From Desulfobulbus oligotrophicus (lineage in GTDB: Bacteria; Desulfobacterota; Desulfobulbia; Desulfobulbales; Desulfobulbaceae), in assembly GCF_016446285.1 (NCBI RefSeq), contig NZ_CP054140.1:2966001-3030000 (forward strand): a stretch of DNA of 64,000 bases. The letters are read 5' to 3'. Under the pieces are notes generated by a model. The model saw only the letters and a program-made list of their open reading frames with translations. It searched no databases and was not told where the DNA came from. Numbering within the stretch: the first letter of the stretch is position 1; each line of letters starts with the position of its first letter. Shown piece after piece: positions 46,568 to 55,177 of this stretch. Made by a program: the position numbers and the translations under genes.

Positions 46568-48493
46568 ATGCGCGAAGTCATCCTCGGAACAGCCGGCCAT
46601 GTCGACCACGGTAAAACCAGTCTCATCCGTGCCCTGACCGGTATTGACACCGACCGGCTCAGAGAAGAAAAAGTACGCGGCATCACCATTGAGTTAGGGT
46701 TTGCTCATCTCGACCTTCCCTGCGGTCACCGGGTTGGCATTGTTGACGTCCCGGGCCACGAAAAGTTCATTCGCAACATGGTGGCCGGTGCAGCTGGAAT
46801 GGATCTCGTTATGTTTGTCATTGCTGCAGATGAAGGAATTATGCCGCAAACAGTTGAACATTTCGAAATCTGCCGCCTGCTCGGTGTCCGGGACGGACTT
46901 ATTGTCCTGACCAAAAAAGACACCGTTGACCAGGAATGGCTCGACATGGTTACAGAGGAGGTTCATGATTTTTTTGCCGGCAGCTTTCTCGCCGAAGCCC
47001 CAATCGTACCGGTCGATTCAATCAGTCGCAGCGGAATAGATGATCTCCTTCGCCTGTTGGACGACAAGGTCTCCACCATCCATTTCCACGAGGTATTCGG
47101 ACCTTTTCGCATGCCTGTTGATCGGGTTTTCTCGATGAAGGGGTTTGGCACCGTGATTACCGGCACCTCGATCTCCGGCAGAATCGAGACAGGAGATGAT
47201 CTGGCATTTTATCCCGGTGGTCTTACGGCCAAAGTACGCGGTATCCAGGTGCATGGACAGGACATCGACATGGTTGAGGCCGGCCACCGGACCGCCATCA
47301 ATCTCCAGGGTATCGAGAAAGAGCAGATTGAACGAGGCAGCATGGCGGCCACTCCCGGCAGCATGATCAGCTCCACTCTCCTGGACGCCGGATTTCATTA
47401 TCTGGCATCAGCCGGTAAAGAACTGAAACATCGTTCTCTGGTGCGGGTTCACCTCGGCACCCGGGAGATCATCGGTCGTGTTCTGCTTGCAGAGACAGAG
47501 GCTGTTTCCCCCGGAGAAGACACCAGAGTCCAGTTGATCCTGCAGGAGCCCGTTGCTGTCTGGCCGGGTGACCACTATGTTGTCCGCAGCTATTCGCCGG
47601 TCACCACCATTGGTGGCGGCTTCATTCTGGACAACAGTCCACGAAAGCGTAAACGGGCATCAGAAAACGACAGACTGGACAATCAGGATTATTTTACCGC
47701 CCTCACCGCTGCTGATGATGAACGTCGACTCCTCATGCTGGTTGAAGCATGCGGTCCCAGAGGGATCACTGCCGACCAGTTGGCTGCGCGTACCGGTGTG
47801 TTCAGCAAAAAGCTCAAAAAACAACTGCAACTTCCTCTTTCCACCGGGGTCATTGTGGTTGTTGACTCGGAAAGCCAGCGCTTCCTGGCAGCCTCTGTGG
47901 CTGAAACACTCAGCCAGCGAATTGTTGCCCTGCTCACACGATTTCACCAGCAGAACCCCCTGGACACCGGTCTAGCCAAAGAAGCGTTACGCTCACAACT
48001 GAAGCCGCCCATTGACACCAAGGTACTGAACAGTCTGCTGGCCGGTCTTGTTAAAAAAGAAGTGATTGAGCAAAGCGGGGCAGAAATCAGGATAAGCGGC
48101 CACACAGTGACCTTACAGGTTGATGAACAAACCATGGAAGAGGAAATCAACGCCATGTACAGGGAGGCCGGTCTTACTCCACCCATTCTTAAGGATGTCT
48201 TCGCAGCCTTTTCTTCAATCCCTGAACGCCAGGTTCGCCAGGTTATTGACCTGCTTGTTAAAAAAGCAGCGCTTATCCGCATTAACGAGACCTTGTTTTT
48301 CCACGCCCCGGCTGTTGCCGAACTGCAAGAAAAGGTAACCGCTTTCATTCGCCGCGAAGGAGATATCGATGCTCAACGCTTCAAGGAGCTGACCGGTCTG
48401 ACGCGCAAGTTTTCCATCCCTCTTTTAGAGCACTTTGACAAGATCAAGCTGACCATCCGGATTGATGATAAAAGGGTTCTGCGCAAGAGTTAA
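46568..48493 (+). CDS. selB: Selenocysteine-specific elongation factor
   Basis: 641 residues. N-terminal EF-Tu-like GTPase: G1 [19 protein letters not shown], effector [10 protein letters not shown]-like [17 protein letters not shown]3 [13 protein letters not shown]4 LTKKD. Domains II-IV follow, then C-terminal winged-helix repeats (about residues 375-641) that bind the SECIS hairpin of selenoprotein mRNAs. Its presence proves that UGA can be read as selenocysteine here. selA, selD and the Sec tRNA are not in the window. It converges on the next gene with a 4-base overlap. Confidence 0.96.
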   Translation: MREVILGTAGHVDHGKTSLIRALTGIDTDRLREEKVRGITIELGFAHLDLPCGHRVGIVDVPGHEKFIRNMVAGAAGMDLVMFVIAADEGIMPQTVEHFEICRLLGVRDGLIVLTKKDTVDQEWLDMVTEEVHDFFAGSFLAEAPIVPVDSISRSGIDDLLRLLDDKVSTIHFHEVFGPFRMPVDRVFSMKGFGTVITGTSISGRIETGDDLAFYPGGLTAKVRGIQVHGQDIDMVEAGHRTAINLQGIEKEQIERGSMAATPGSMISSTLLDAGFHYLASAGKELKHRSLVRVHLGTREIIGRVLLAETEAVSPGEDTRVQLILQEPVAVWPGDHYVVRSYSPVTTIGGGFILDNSPRKRKRASENDRLDNQDYFTALTAADDERRLLMLVEACGPRGITADQLAARTGVFSKKLKKQLQLPLSTGVIVVVDSESQRFLAASVAETLSQRIVALLTRFHQQNPLDTGLAKEALRSQLKPPIDTKVLNSLLAGLVKKEVIEQSGAEIRISGHTVTLQVDEQTMEEEINAMYREAGLTPPILKDVFAAFSSIPERQVRQVIDLLVKKAALIRINETLFFHAPAVAELQEKVTAFIRREGDIDAQRFKELTGLTRKFSIPLLEHFDKIKLTIRIDDKRVLRKS

Positions 48494-49176
48494 CCGGCTC
48501 TCTGGAACCGACCGGTTTTCAAAAAACATCCCACCTGCTCGTGCACCGGCCTGTGCACCATGATCATGCTGTGACCATAGGGTAACACGAGAAAATCAGA
48601 CATTCCCGCCAACTTTGCCCGGGAGACAGTCACCTTGCCGTCATTGGGTTCAGAAAAAAAGTGGCCGAACCCCTGCAGTGGACGATCACCGGTAATAATT
48701 CCAAGGGCAAACCGGGCCGGGCCAAGCCGGTTGGGTAAGGAACATGGATCAGTCCCCAGCTGGCAACCGGCTGGTCCAAAAAACCAACGAAACCAGAAAA
48801 AAGAACGCCACAGATCCACCAGCTCACTTCCCTGGTTTGGAGGACTGAGCATAACCACCCGTCCCAGTTCGGGCAATATTCCGTCTGCTGCCAGGAAAGA
48901 TCGCAACACAATACCGCCCATGGAATGGGTGACAAAGTGCACAGTGCCGACATCCTGCCGGCGGAAGGTTGCCAGTGCCGGGGGGAGAACATCCTGAGCA
49001 AGGCGCTCGACGGGAAAGTGGCGGGAAGGATAACCGACGTTCAGGACGGCGTAGTTCTGCCGGCTCAGATACGAAGCAAGTGATCGCATAGACAGCCGGG
49101 TGCGTGCCAGCCCGTGAAGCAGTATCACCCCCTGCTGCCTGTCACTCACCTCCGGCCTCCTCTCATAACCGATCAC
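48490..49176 (-). CDS. Alpha/beta-hydrolase (esterase/lipase-like)
   Basis: 228 residues: oxyanion region VILLHGLARTRLSM, nucleophile elbow in THSMGGIVLRSFLA, and late acid/His positions (SDFLVLPYGHSMIM). No signal peptide, so cytoplasmic. Substrate unknown. AGGTGA lies seven bases before the ATG. It follows the DsrE-like gene after 79 bases on the same strand and may be its operon partner. Confidence 0.85.
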   Translation of the reverse strand: MIGYERRPEVSDRQQGVILLHGLARTRLSMRSLASYLSRQNYAVLNVGYPSRHFPVERLAQDVLPPALATFRRQDVGTVHFVTHSMGGIVLRSFLAADGILPELGRVVMLSPPNQGSELVDLWRSFFWFRWFFGPAGCQLGTDPCSLPNRLGPARFALGIITGDRPLQGFGHFFSEPNDGKVTVSRAKLAGMSDFLVLPYGHSMIMVHRPVHEQVGCFLKTGRFQRAG

Positions 49177-49255
49177 CTGATCTTTATGAAGGTACGCCCA
49201 TACCGGCCGGCAGCCACAAAGGGTTCTGCCTGGAGATGGCTGTGAACCTTGTCAC

Positions 49256-49573
49256 TTAAAATGTCACCAACCGATCGCTTTCAACAATCAGCGAGTAGAG
49301 GTCACTCTGTTTTGCCCGCTGATGCTGCCCTGCCTCCACACCGTGGAGGTCCAGCAGCTTGCCTCATGCTAAAAGCACCCCTTCAGAAAGGGTGAAAACT
49401 CTGGCCAACTCCATCAAAGGAAACGTTTCAGAAGACAGTTGTTCATACTGAACCGACGGCCCATTGAGAAACATGGTCACATCGTCCATCTGCTCCAGCA
49501 TCAGATTACCCATCCGAAAAGCGTTCCACACCACCTCCGGATCGCCGCTGCACACCATTAAAGTCATCTTCAT
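49256..49573 (-). CDS. DsrE-like sulfur-relay protein, probable selenoprotein (Sec at UGA 49366-49364)
   Basis: Conventional translation stops after 69 residues at TGA (49366-49364). Reading through gives 105 residues ending at TAA. The first part, MKMTLMVCSGDPEVVWNAFR to ARVFTLSEG, has the DsrE/DsrF/TusD fold pattern. The TGA falls in GVLLA-U-GKLLDLHG, where relatives have A-C-G-x-C-L-x-x-R-G, so Sec replaces the sulfur-carrying cysteine. The continuation ends SDLYSLIVESDRLVTF, the usual DsrE C-terminus. A hairpin follows the TGA, and selB ends about 760 bases away. It lies 18 bases after the tandem DsrC gene. The ribosome site is weak. A pseudogene is less likely, because the frame is otherwise perfect. 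Confidence 0.82.
49324..49358 (-). promoter_or_regulatory. SECIS-like hairpin downstream of the in-frame UGA
   Basis: In the mRNA, five bases after the UGA, outer arms GCUGC/GCAGC enclose an internal loop and a perfect 7-bp stem CCUCCAC/GUGGAGG with the apical loop GGU (49342-49340). The loop begins 21 bases after the UGA, within the window known for bacterial SECIS elements, and carries the guanines usual in the SelB-contacting loop. It lies inside the coding sequence, as in bacterial selenoprotein genes. Confidence 0.7.
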
Positions 49574-49591
49574 GCTGCATCTTTGCCGTTG

Positions 49592-50254
49592 TTATTTGAT
49601 AAATCGAAGACCGGCAACTTTCAGGGCACCACGGTGATACCCGTCCGGAAAAAGCTGTTCAAACCTGTCCAAGTCGATATCGCAGCTTTCACAGGTTTCA
49701 TAGATAGTGGGGATTCGATGTTCGACCTGAAAAACATCACGCAGATAGTAGAGGATCCGCCAGTGCTCATCGGTGAGCTTCCCTTCCGGAATACGCATTT
49801 CCATGGCACGGTGAACGGCGAAGTTCTCGTCCCATGTGTCCGGATCGACAAGGAACCCCCGGACATCAGTGGTGTACACCTTGTCTCCTGACAAAGCCCG
49901 TAGATCGGCCACACTCTCACGGAGATGCACACTGTACGGCACAGTGCTTAAACGGTAATGCACACCGGCAATCCGGCACAGACCTCGATGATACCCGGCC
50001 GGAAAAAGCTTCTGCATCTCCTGGGGACGCAGTCCGTTAGCTTTACAGGCGGCAAAAATAGTGGGACAGACACCGGTTTGTTCATGGGTTTGCCGAATAT
50101 AATCGATCACGTCCCAATGTTCACCCGACAGTACCGGAATGTCGCACTCCCGTGCCATGCCTTCAGCAAAATCCCTGGTCCACTGTTTTGGATCAAGCAG
50201 GCAACCCTGTTCATCCAATTCGTATGTTACGTCTTTGTAGTGAAAGGGTTTCAT
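49592..50254 (-). CDS. Tandem DsrC/TusE-family fusion protein
   Basis: 220 residues made of two DsrC-like domains. Shared landmarks recur 118 residues apart: EHW at 45 and 163, LFPAGYHRG at 83 and LFPDGYHRG at 201, AG at 96-97 and 214-215. DsrC carries sulfur on cysteines of its C-terminal arm (C-x-IAGLPKPxGC). Here domain 1 keeps only the upstream one (Cys93 in GLCRIAG), and domain 2 ends ALKVAGLRFIK with none. Other cysteines (18, 37, 63, 70, 188, 191) are atypical. AAGGAG five bases upstream fixes the start. It precedes the DsrE-like selenoprotein by 18 bases, suggesting a sulfur-transfer pair. Confidence 0.8.
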   Translation of the reverse strand: MKPFHYKDVTYELDEQGCLLDPKQWTRDFAEGMARECDIPVLSGEHWDVIDYIRQTHEQTGVCPTIFAACKANGLRPQEMQKLFPAGYHRGLCRIAGVHYRLSTVPYSVHLRESVADLRALSGDKVYTTDVRGFLVDPDTWDENFAVHRAMEMRIPEGKLTDEHWRILYYLRDVFQVEHRIPTIYETCESCDIDLDRFEQLFPDGYHRGALKVAGLRFIK

Positions 50255-50539
50255 ATGTTCTCCTTTTGCGCCTCGAGTTTCATGCCGCACCACGGCTTCT
50301 CAGCAACATCTCAGTAAGAGCATGGTTACACCGTTAAAATTCTGTGAAAAAAACTGTCTCATCAACCCGTCAGAAAACGTCTTTTCCATTACAAACTGTA
50401 CAAATGTGCACTTTTGCATGCAATAAATACCGGGATCCAACAGCATTGTCCTTTCAACAACACGTTGAAGGCCCCTATTTTATCCGCAACTTTTCTTAAA
50501 AAGCTATAGCACCGGGTCATTTTCTCTGCAAGAATTCTT

Positions 50540-51376
50540 TCATGATTCCGGACAAAGCGACAGGGCCTGCGCCACCAGCAGTATGTGTTCTTTTTCTCCT
50601 TCAGCAAGGGCCTGAAACACGGCCTCCAGAGGTTGGCCTCGCCAGTGATGCGCCATATTGCGAGACAGATCATACGCCACATACTCAAGGGACAGTGCCA
50701 TCTCCAGGGTATCGCGGCACAGCGTCCTCTCATCATCCGCCAGCCTATCCAGGAGATCGGGAATCGTCATTCCGCCTTCAACGATATCTTTTCTTAAATC
50801 CGCATAGACGGCAGAAAAGGACGGTGGAGCAGTCTGTTGCTCCGCCCAGGCACGATAGATCGTCATGGCATGCGCCTTCTCAGCAGCCGCAAGTTCGGAC
50901 AGGGTCTTTGCCCAGGGACTATCGCCATAACGCTGAGACAAAACAAGGTAATACTCTGCCGCCCCACGCTCCAGCTCCATGGCCCGATACAGGATATCGT
51001 GCTCCGTGCCGCTGAGATCAAACACCCGCAACTGCGGGCCGGTTGCCAGCAGCTCACCATTCCACGCAAGGATGCCACCGGCCATATTAAAAACAGTGCC
51101 GGCAATATGCGGTTGAGAAGCAACAAAGATAGCCGCACCTCTGGATCGGTTGCCGGAACGACAATAAAAAATAATGTCTTTATCTGTTTCCAGCTCAGCC
51201 ATTCTCTCGGGAATCTCTCCCAGAGGAATAAGTATGGCTCCGGGAATATGCGCCTGGTTGTATTCACTGGGTTGACGGACATCGATCAGCATATAATCCT
51301 GTTCATCATGCTGCTGCAAATACCCCCGCACCTTCTCCACACTGATATCCTGAAACTCAGGCTCCAATTTTTGCAT
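50540..51376 (-). CDS. Rhodanese-rubrerythrin fusion
   Basis: 278 residues. Residues 8-115 are a rhodanese domain (MLIDVRQPSEYNQAHIPGA, catalytic Cys72 in YCRSGNRSRG). Residues 130-278 are a four-helix ferritin-like domain with diiron-type ligands (MELERGAAEYY, AAAEKAHAMTIY, EMALSLEYVAYDL, EGEKEHILLV). It joins persulfide transfer with an oxygen- or peroxide-handling fold. AGGAG seven bases upstream supports this start; 14 more codons are open upstream. It is upstream of, and co-directional with, the DsrC and DsrE-like genes, separated by 285 bases. Confidence 0.87.
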   Translation of the reverse strand: MQKLEPEFQDISVEKVRGYLQQHDEQDYMLIDVRQPSEYNQAHIPGAILIPLGEIPERMAELETDKDIIFYCRSGNRSRGAAIFVASQPHIAGTVFNMAGGILAWNGELLATGPQLRVFDLSGTEHDILYRAMELERGAAEYYLVLSQRYGDSPWAKTLSELAAAEKAHAMTIYRAWAEQQTAPPSFSAVYADLRKDIVEGGMTIPDLLDRLADDERTLCRDTLEMALSLEYVAYDLSRNMAHHWRGQPLEAVFQALAEGEKEHILLVAQALSLCPES

Positions 51377-51843
51377 TGACGTACTCCTGTTACCGAACTC
51401 TTTCGGCTGACTGATCATGATATAAAAATATCAAAGGTACTGTCCAGACAGATGATATCCTCCATGAATATACCCGACATTAAAACATGAGACCGGCAAA
51501 ATTATCCAGCAAGTTTCAGAATCGGGCTGTACAGATCTGCCAGTGCACCGACCATACCACACCAAACAGTCATCACTGCAACTCCTGTCCGGCCTCTATC
51601 TTGCATAGTTGGAAACAGTTTACCGCTGGTGAGTCGATAGTTAGTCCATCTGTACAACCGCACGTCTTTCGACAGGCAGCACGTGTACTCTCACCTTGAC
51701 GATTCGAACAGACGGACTGTCTTTCCCCTCAACGATTCAGCCATCGATCGTCGCGGCAAGTTCTTTACAACCGCGGCCGACAATGGTTATGCATAGTCTG
51801 CATGGATCAGCTGTCATGCAACACAATCTCCAGAGCACTTTTT
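51377..51843. other. Divergent intergenic region
   Basis: 467 bases between the rhodanese fusion and the Zra-like operon. Short frames here look random. One TTTCGACA (51667-51674) matches the half-site seen upstream of the convergent Zra-type target gene. No clear promoter was assigned. Confidence 0.4.
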
Positions 51844-52212
51844 ATGAGAACAACATATTTTCCGCCTCGTCTCTCTTTACCTGCCTCCGCACTCAAACGC
51901 GCAAAACTATATCTCCTTGCCGGCTGCATCGGCCTGGCAATGACGCATGGTTTTGAGATGAACACTACTCATGCTGCAGAACCTTTATATTCCGGGACAG
52001 AAGTACCATCTACCCCGCCGAAAAAAAACAAAGAGCAGGTCGGCCCGGATGATCACTCCGGATCCACCGACTCAGGCCAATCGCTCAGGCAGCGTTATCC
52101 GGAAGATCCTACAGGTGTCAGGGCTCGACTGTGTACATGCCGGGGCAACATGCATGGAGGGAAAAAACACGGCCACGGCCATCGCCACCGCTTGCATGGG
52201 GGCAGACGATGA
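51844..52212 (+). CDS. Small exported His-rich protein, coupled to sensor kinase
   Basis: 122 residues. An N-terminal hydrophobic segment (LYLLAGCIGLAMTHGF) with a likely cleavage near THAAEP points to the periplasm. The middle is polar; the C-terminus CTCRGNMHGGKKHGHGHRHR is rich in His and Lys with a CxC, a plausible metal-binding tail. The stop shares ATGA with the kinase start, strong evidence for translation. No family recognised. By position it may buffer or present metal to the sensor. Confidence 0.6.
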   Translation: MRTTYFPPRLSLPASALKRAKLYLLAGCIGLAMTHGFEMNTTHAAEPLYSGTEVPSTPPKKNKEQVGPDDHSGSTDSGQSLRQRYPEDPTGVRARLCTCRGNMHGGKKHGHGHRHRLHGGRR

Positions 52213-53774
52213 AAGCCGACCCACCCGCCAGGCCGAAATATCCACTCCCCTTCTGGGCATTAAACCTGACCGGTTTCGGAATACTTATCGTTCTCGTTCT
52301 GGTCGTGTTTTTCTGGCAGATGACCACCAATGACCGTGATCTGCAACGTAACACACTTGGTCGGTCACAGATGATCAGTATGATTATCGAGGAACACCTG
52401 GCAAATGCCGAGCTGGCTCGTAACACCATTGAAAATGTGATGGTGTCTGTACTCCGTGACAAGATCCGTTTTATCGACTACCTCAACACCATTGATCCTC
52501 TCCAGGAAGATGAGTTGACCGCCCTGGCAAAAGAAACCGGTCTGGTCGGTATCGAGGTGGTGCAACAGGACGGAACAAGAATCACCGGCCCTGCAGACTG
52601 GCAACGCAGCCAACCCTGCACTCTGAGCCCTGATGTGGTGCATTATGATCAGCATGGCACTGCCCTGTTTGTCGGTACTTCAGACAACAAAGCCGTCCAG
52701 TGCATCCAGGTCGGTCTTGATGCAAAGGCAAGTATCCAGCTCCAAGCCGAAATGGCATTACCGGCACTGCTGACCAATCTTTCCAACCTGCCCGGCATTC
52801 GTTCGGTTCATCTTGAAGAAGGTCTTCCACCTTCTGCCGGCGGAACGATCCGGCTCATCGATGAGCACGGCAAGTGGACAGCAGAGACACGCCTTTCCAT
52901 GTCGTCAGGCACCCTGGTCATCGCTCTGGACGCATCGCAGCACTTCAATCGGATCAAACTGCTGCGCCGGCAATTTTTTCTGTTCAGCGCGCTGCTCCTC
53001 TCCCTGGGCCTCTTTTTTTCCTGGTTACTGTACCATGTCCAGCAAAACGACCTTAACCGTACCCGTTCCTTTGAACGGTTACTGGCCAGAGAGCATGAAG
53101 CCGCTGCCCTGGGAAGAGCAACCGCCATCATTGCACACGAAGTTCGTAATCCGCTCAATGCCATCAGTATGGGGTTGCAGCGTCTTCGGCTGGAGTCGAC
53201 CAGTCTTGATACTGCGCAACACGAACTGGTCATTGCCATGCAGGAGGCGGTGAACCGCACCAGTGTTATCATCAATGAGCTGCAACGCTTTACCCAGCCG
53301 CTTAACCCACGGTTGCAAATCGTTGATGTACCCTTACTTATCCAGCAGCTGCTCATCCTCTACCAGCAACGATGTCAACAACAGAACATTGAGATAACAC
53401 AGACCAACACCTCTGTCGGTTTAATCGAAGCAGATCCTGATCTGCTGGCGGAGCTGCTGGAAAATCTGCTGAAAAACAGCATTGAAGCACAACCGACCGG
53501 AGGATATATCCATATTGCACTGAATAAAACAGCAGCCAAGGCATGTATCACTTTAACAAACGGAAACTGCACCCTCTCTGTTGATGATGCAAAACGTTTA
53601 GGCGAGCCGTATTTCACAACCAAAATGCGCGGCACCGGGCTGGGCCTTGCACTCAGCAGGCGTATAGCAGAAGCACACAGAGGTGCTCTTGAGGTCACTG
53701 TTGATCACTCCCGGCAGCAGTTCACAGCTCTTCTGGTCATACCGCTGGTGCAGACGGCTACCCTTCCTTCTTAA
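52209..53774 (+). CDS. Membrane sensor histidine kinase (ZraS-like)
   Basis: 521 residues: membrane segment 1 (WALNLTGFGILIVLVLVVFF), a periplasmic domain of about 230 residues, membrane segment 2 (FFLFSALLLSLGLFFSWLL), HisKA with AIIAHEVRNPLNAISMG and a HATPase domain (ELLENLLKNSIEAQ, GEPYFTTKMRGTGLGLALS). The type pairs with NtrC-family regulators. The longer open frame begins at 52131, but the ATGA overlap places the start at 52209. Ligand unknown; zinc or envelope stress is suggested by the neighbours. Confidence 0.88.
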   Translation: MKADPPARPKYPLPFWALNLTGFGILIVLVLVVFFWQMTTNDRDLQRNTLGRSQMISMIIEEHLANAELARNTIENVMVSVLRDKIRFIDYLNTIDPLQEDELTALAKETGLVGIEVVQQDGTRITGPADWQRSQPCTLSPDVVHYDQHGTALFVGTSDNKAVQCIQVGLDAKASIQLQAEMALPALLTNLSNLPGIRSVHLEEGLPPSAGGTIRLIDEHGKWTAETRLSMSSGTLVIALDASQHFNRIKLLRRQFFLFSALLLSLGLFFSWLLYHVQQNDLNRTRSFERLLAREHEAAALGRATAIIAHEVRNPLNAISMGLQRLRLESTSLDTAQHELVIAMQEAVNRTSVIINELQRFTQPLNPRLQIVDVPLLIQQLLILYQQRCQQQNIEITQTNTSVGLIEADPDLLAELLENLLKNSIEAQPTGGYIHIALNKTAAKACITLTNGNCTLSVDDAKRLGEPYFTTKMRGTGLGLALSRRIAEAHRGALEVTVDHSRQQFTALLVIPLVQTATLPS

Positions 53775-53802
53775 AAACACTCTTGTCAGTAAACAGACTG
53801 TT

Positions 53803-55134
53803 ATGCATATCTTAATTGTTGATGATGAACAGCTACAGCGTAATCTTCTGGCCGGTTTTCTTGTAAAACAAGGCTATACCATTACTGAAGCAGCCACCGG
53901 TGAAGAGGCGATCCACGCTTTCCGTCACCTCCCCATTGATCTTGTTCTGCTCGATCATCGTCTGCCGGACCTGCATGGTGACGCAGTACTTGCTGAACTC
54001 AAACGCATCAACCCGCTGGTGCGAGTCATCATGATCACCGCCTACGGCGCCGTTGATACCGCTGTTCGGGTGATGCAGCTGGGAGCAGATGATTTCCTTG
54101 AAAAACCTGTGGATTTGACACACCTTCTGAAACAGATTCAGACCATTGAAGAAGGTCTGTATATTGCCAGGGATGTGGCTCAGGTGGAAAAGGTGATCAA
54201 CACCACCGATTTACCGGTACGGATCGTGGCTGCCAGTCCGGCAATGCAACAGGTCATTTCCCTTGTCATGCGGGCAGCTCCAAGCCCCTGGACTGTCCTG
54301 ATCCAGGGAGAAACCGGTACCGGCAAGGAACTGATCGCTCGCCTGTTACACCTGCTCAGTCCACGCAAGGCCGGGCCGTTTATACCGCTCAACTGCGCAG
54401 CCGTACCGGAAGGTTTGTTCGAATCGGAACTTTTCGGCCACGAAAAGGGAGCATTTACCGGTGCCGTCAGCCGCCGTCGTGGTGTGTTTGAGCAGGCGCA
54501 CCAGGGCACACTGCTTCTGGATGAGGTCGGGGAGCTGCCTATGATGGTACAGGCCAAGTTACTGCGGGCACTTCAGGAAAAATCAATCCAACGGGTGGGA
54601 GGTGAACAGTTTGTGCCGGTGGATGTACGCGTACTGGCTGCCACGAACCGTGATCTGAAGCAGATGACAACGGATGGCACTTTTCGTGAGGATCTCTACT
54701 TTCGACTCAATGTCATTGCCATCGACCTGCCTCCTCTCAGGCAACGCAAGGAGGACATTCCGGCTCTGACCCATTTTTTCTTAAACAAATATCACAGTAA
54801 AGCTGTAATTGATGACCAGGCAATGGGGCAGTTGACCAAGTACGCTTTCCCCGGCAACATCAGGGAGCTGGAACATATCCTCCAGCGCACGATCACCTTT
54901 GCCCGTTCGCCTGTTATCAGCCTGCGTGATCTTCCTGCAGAGGTGCGTACCTTTCAGAACCAGACCATTGAAGGCGATCTCAACACCCGGCTGAGCGAAG
55001 TTGAGCGACAGATGCTCATTGAGGCTCTTGAGCGCTCCAACTGGGTGCAGACCAGAGCAGCTGAATCTCTGGGCATCAGCGAACGGGTGCTCCGGTACAA
55101 AATGGAAAAGTTGAATATCGCAAAAAAAAGATGA
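53803..55134 (+). CDS. NtrC-family sigma54-dependent response regulator (ZraR-like)
   Basis: 443 residues: receiver (LIVDDEQLQRN, LVLLDHRLPDLHG, LEKPVD), AAA+ domain with Walker A GETGTGKELIA and the sigma54-contacting GAFTGA in FGHEKGAFTGAVSRR, Walker B TLLLDEVGELP, and a Fis-type helix-turn-helix (NWVQTRAAESLGISERVLR). Activates RpoN promoters; the likely target is the convergent gene at 55178-55552. The start at 53803 follows the kinase by 28 bases; the frame is open 40 codons upstream inside the kinase gene. Confidence 0.94.
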   Translation: MHILIVDDEQLQRNLLAGFLVKQGYTITEAATGEEAIHAFRHLPIDLVLLDHRLPDLHGDAVLAELKRINPLVRVIMITAYGAVDTAVRVMQLGADDFLEKPVDLTHLLKQIQTIEEGLYIARDVAQVEKVINTTDLPVRIVAASPAMQQVISLVMRAAPSPWTVLIQGETGTGKELIARLLHLLSPRKAGPFIPLNCAAVPEGLFESELFGHEKGAFTGAVSRRRGVFEQAHQGTLLLDEVGELPMMVQAKLLRALQEKSIQRVGGEQFVPVDVRVLAATNRDLKQMTTDGTFREDLYFRLNVIAIDLPPLRQRKEDIPALTHFFLNKYHSKAVIDDQAMGQLTKYAFPGNIRELEHILQRTITFARSPVISLRDLPAEVRTFQNQTIEGDLNTRLSEVERQMLIEALERSNWVQTRAAESLGISERVLRYKMEKLNIAKKR

Positions 55135-55164
55135 GATCGGCATCCGTTCTACTGGATGCCGATC
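55135..55164 (-). terminator. Hairpin between convergent genes
   Basis: Perfect 11-bp inverted repeat GATCGGCATCC / GGATGCCGATC with an 8-base loop. On the minus strand it is followed, after five bases, by eight T, so it fits termination of the gene at 55178-55552. It begins directly after the regulator's stop codon and may block transcription from that side too. Confidence 0.65.
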
Positions 55165-55177
55165 CATGCAATTCCGT

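Noticed and set aside
49364-49573. A stand-alone 69-residue protein ending at TGA
   Set aside because: The frame continues with family-like sequence after the TGA, so the shorter product is better read as the result of an undecoded Sec codon.
50441-50463. Inverted repeat around CAAC...GTTG upstream of the tandem DsrC gene
   Set aside because: Arms need a bulged base and there is no T-run; possible operator, but nothing supports a specific role.
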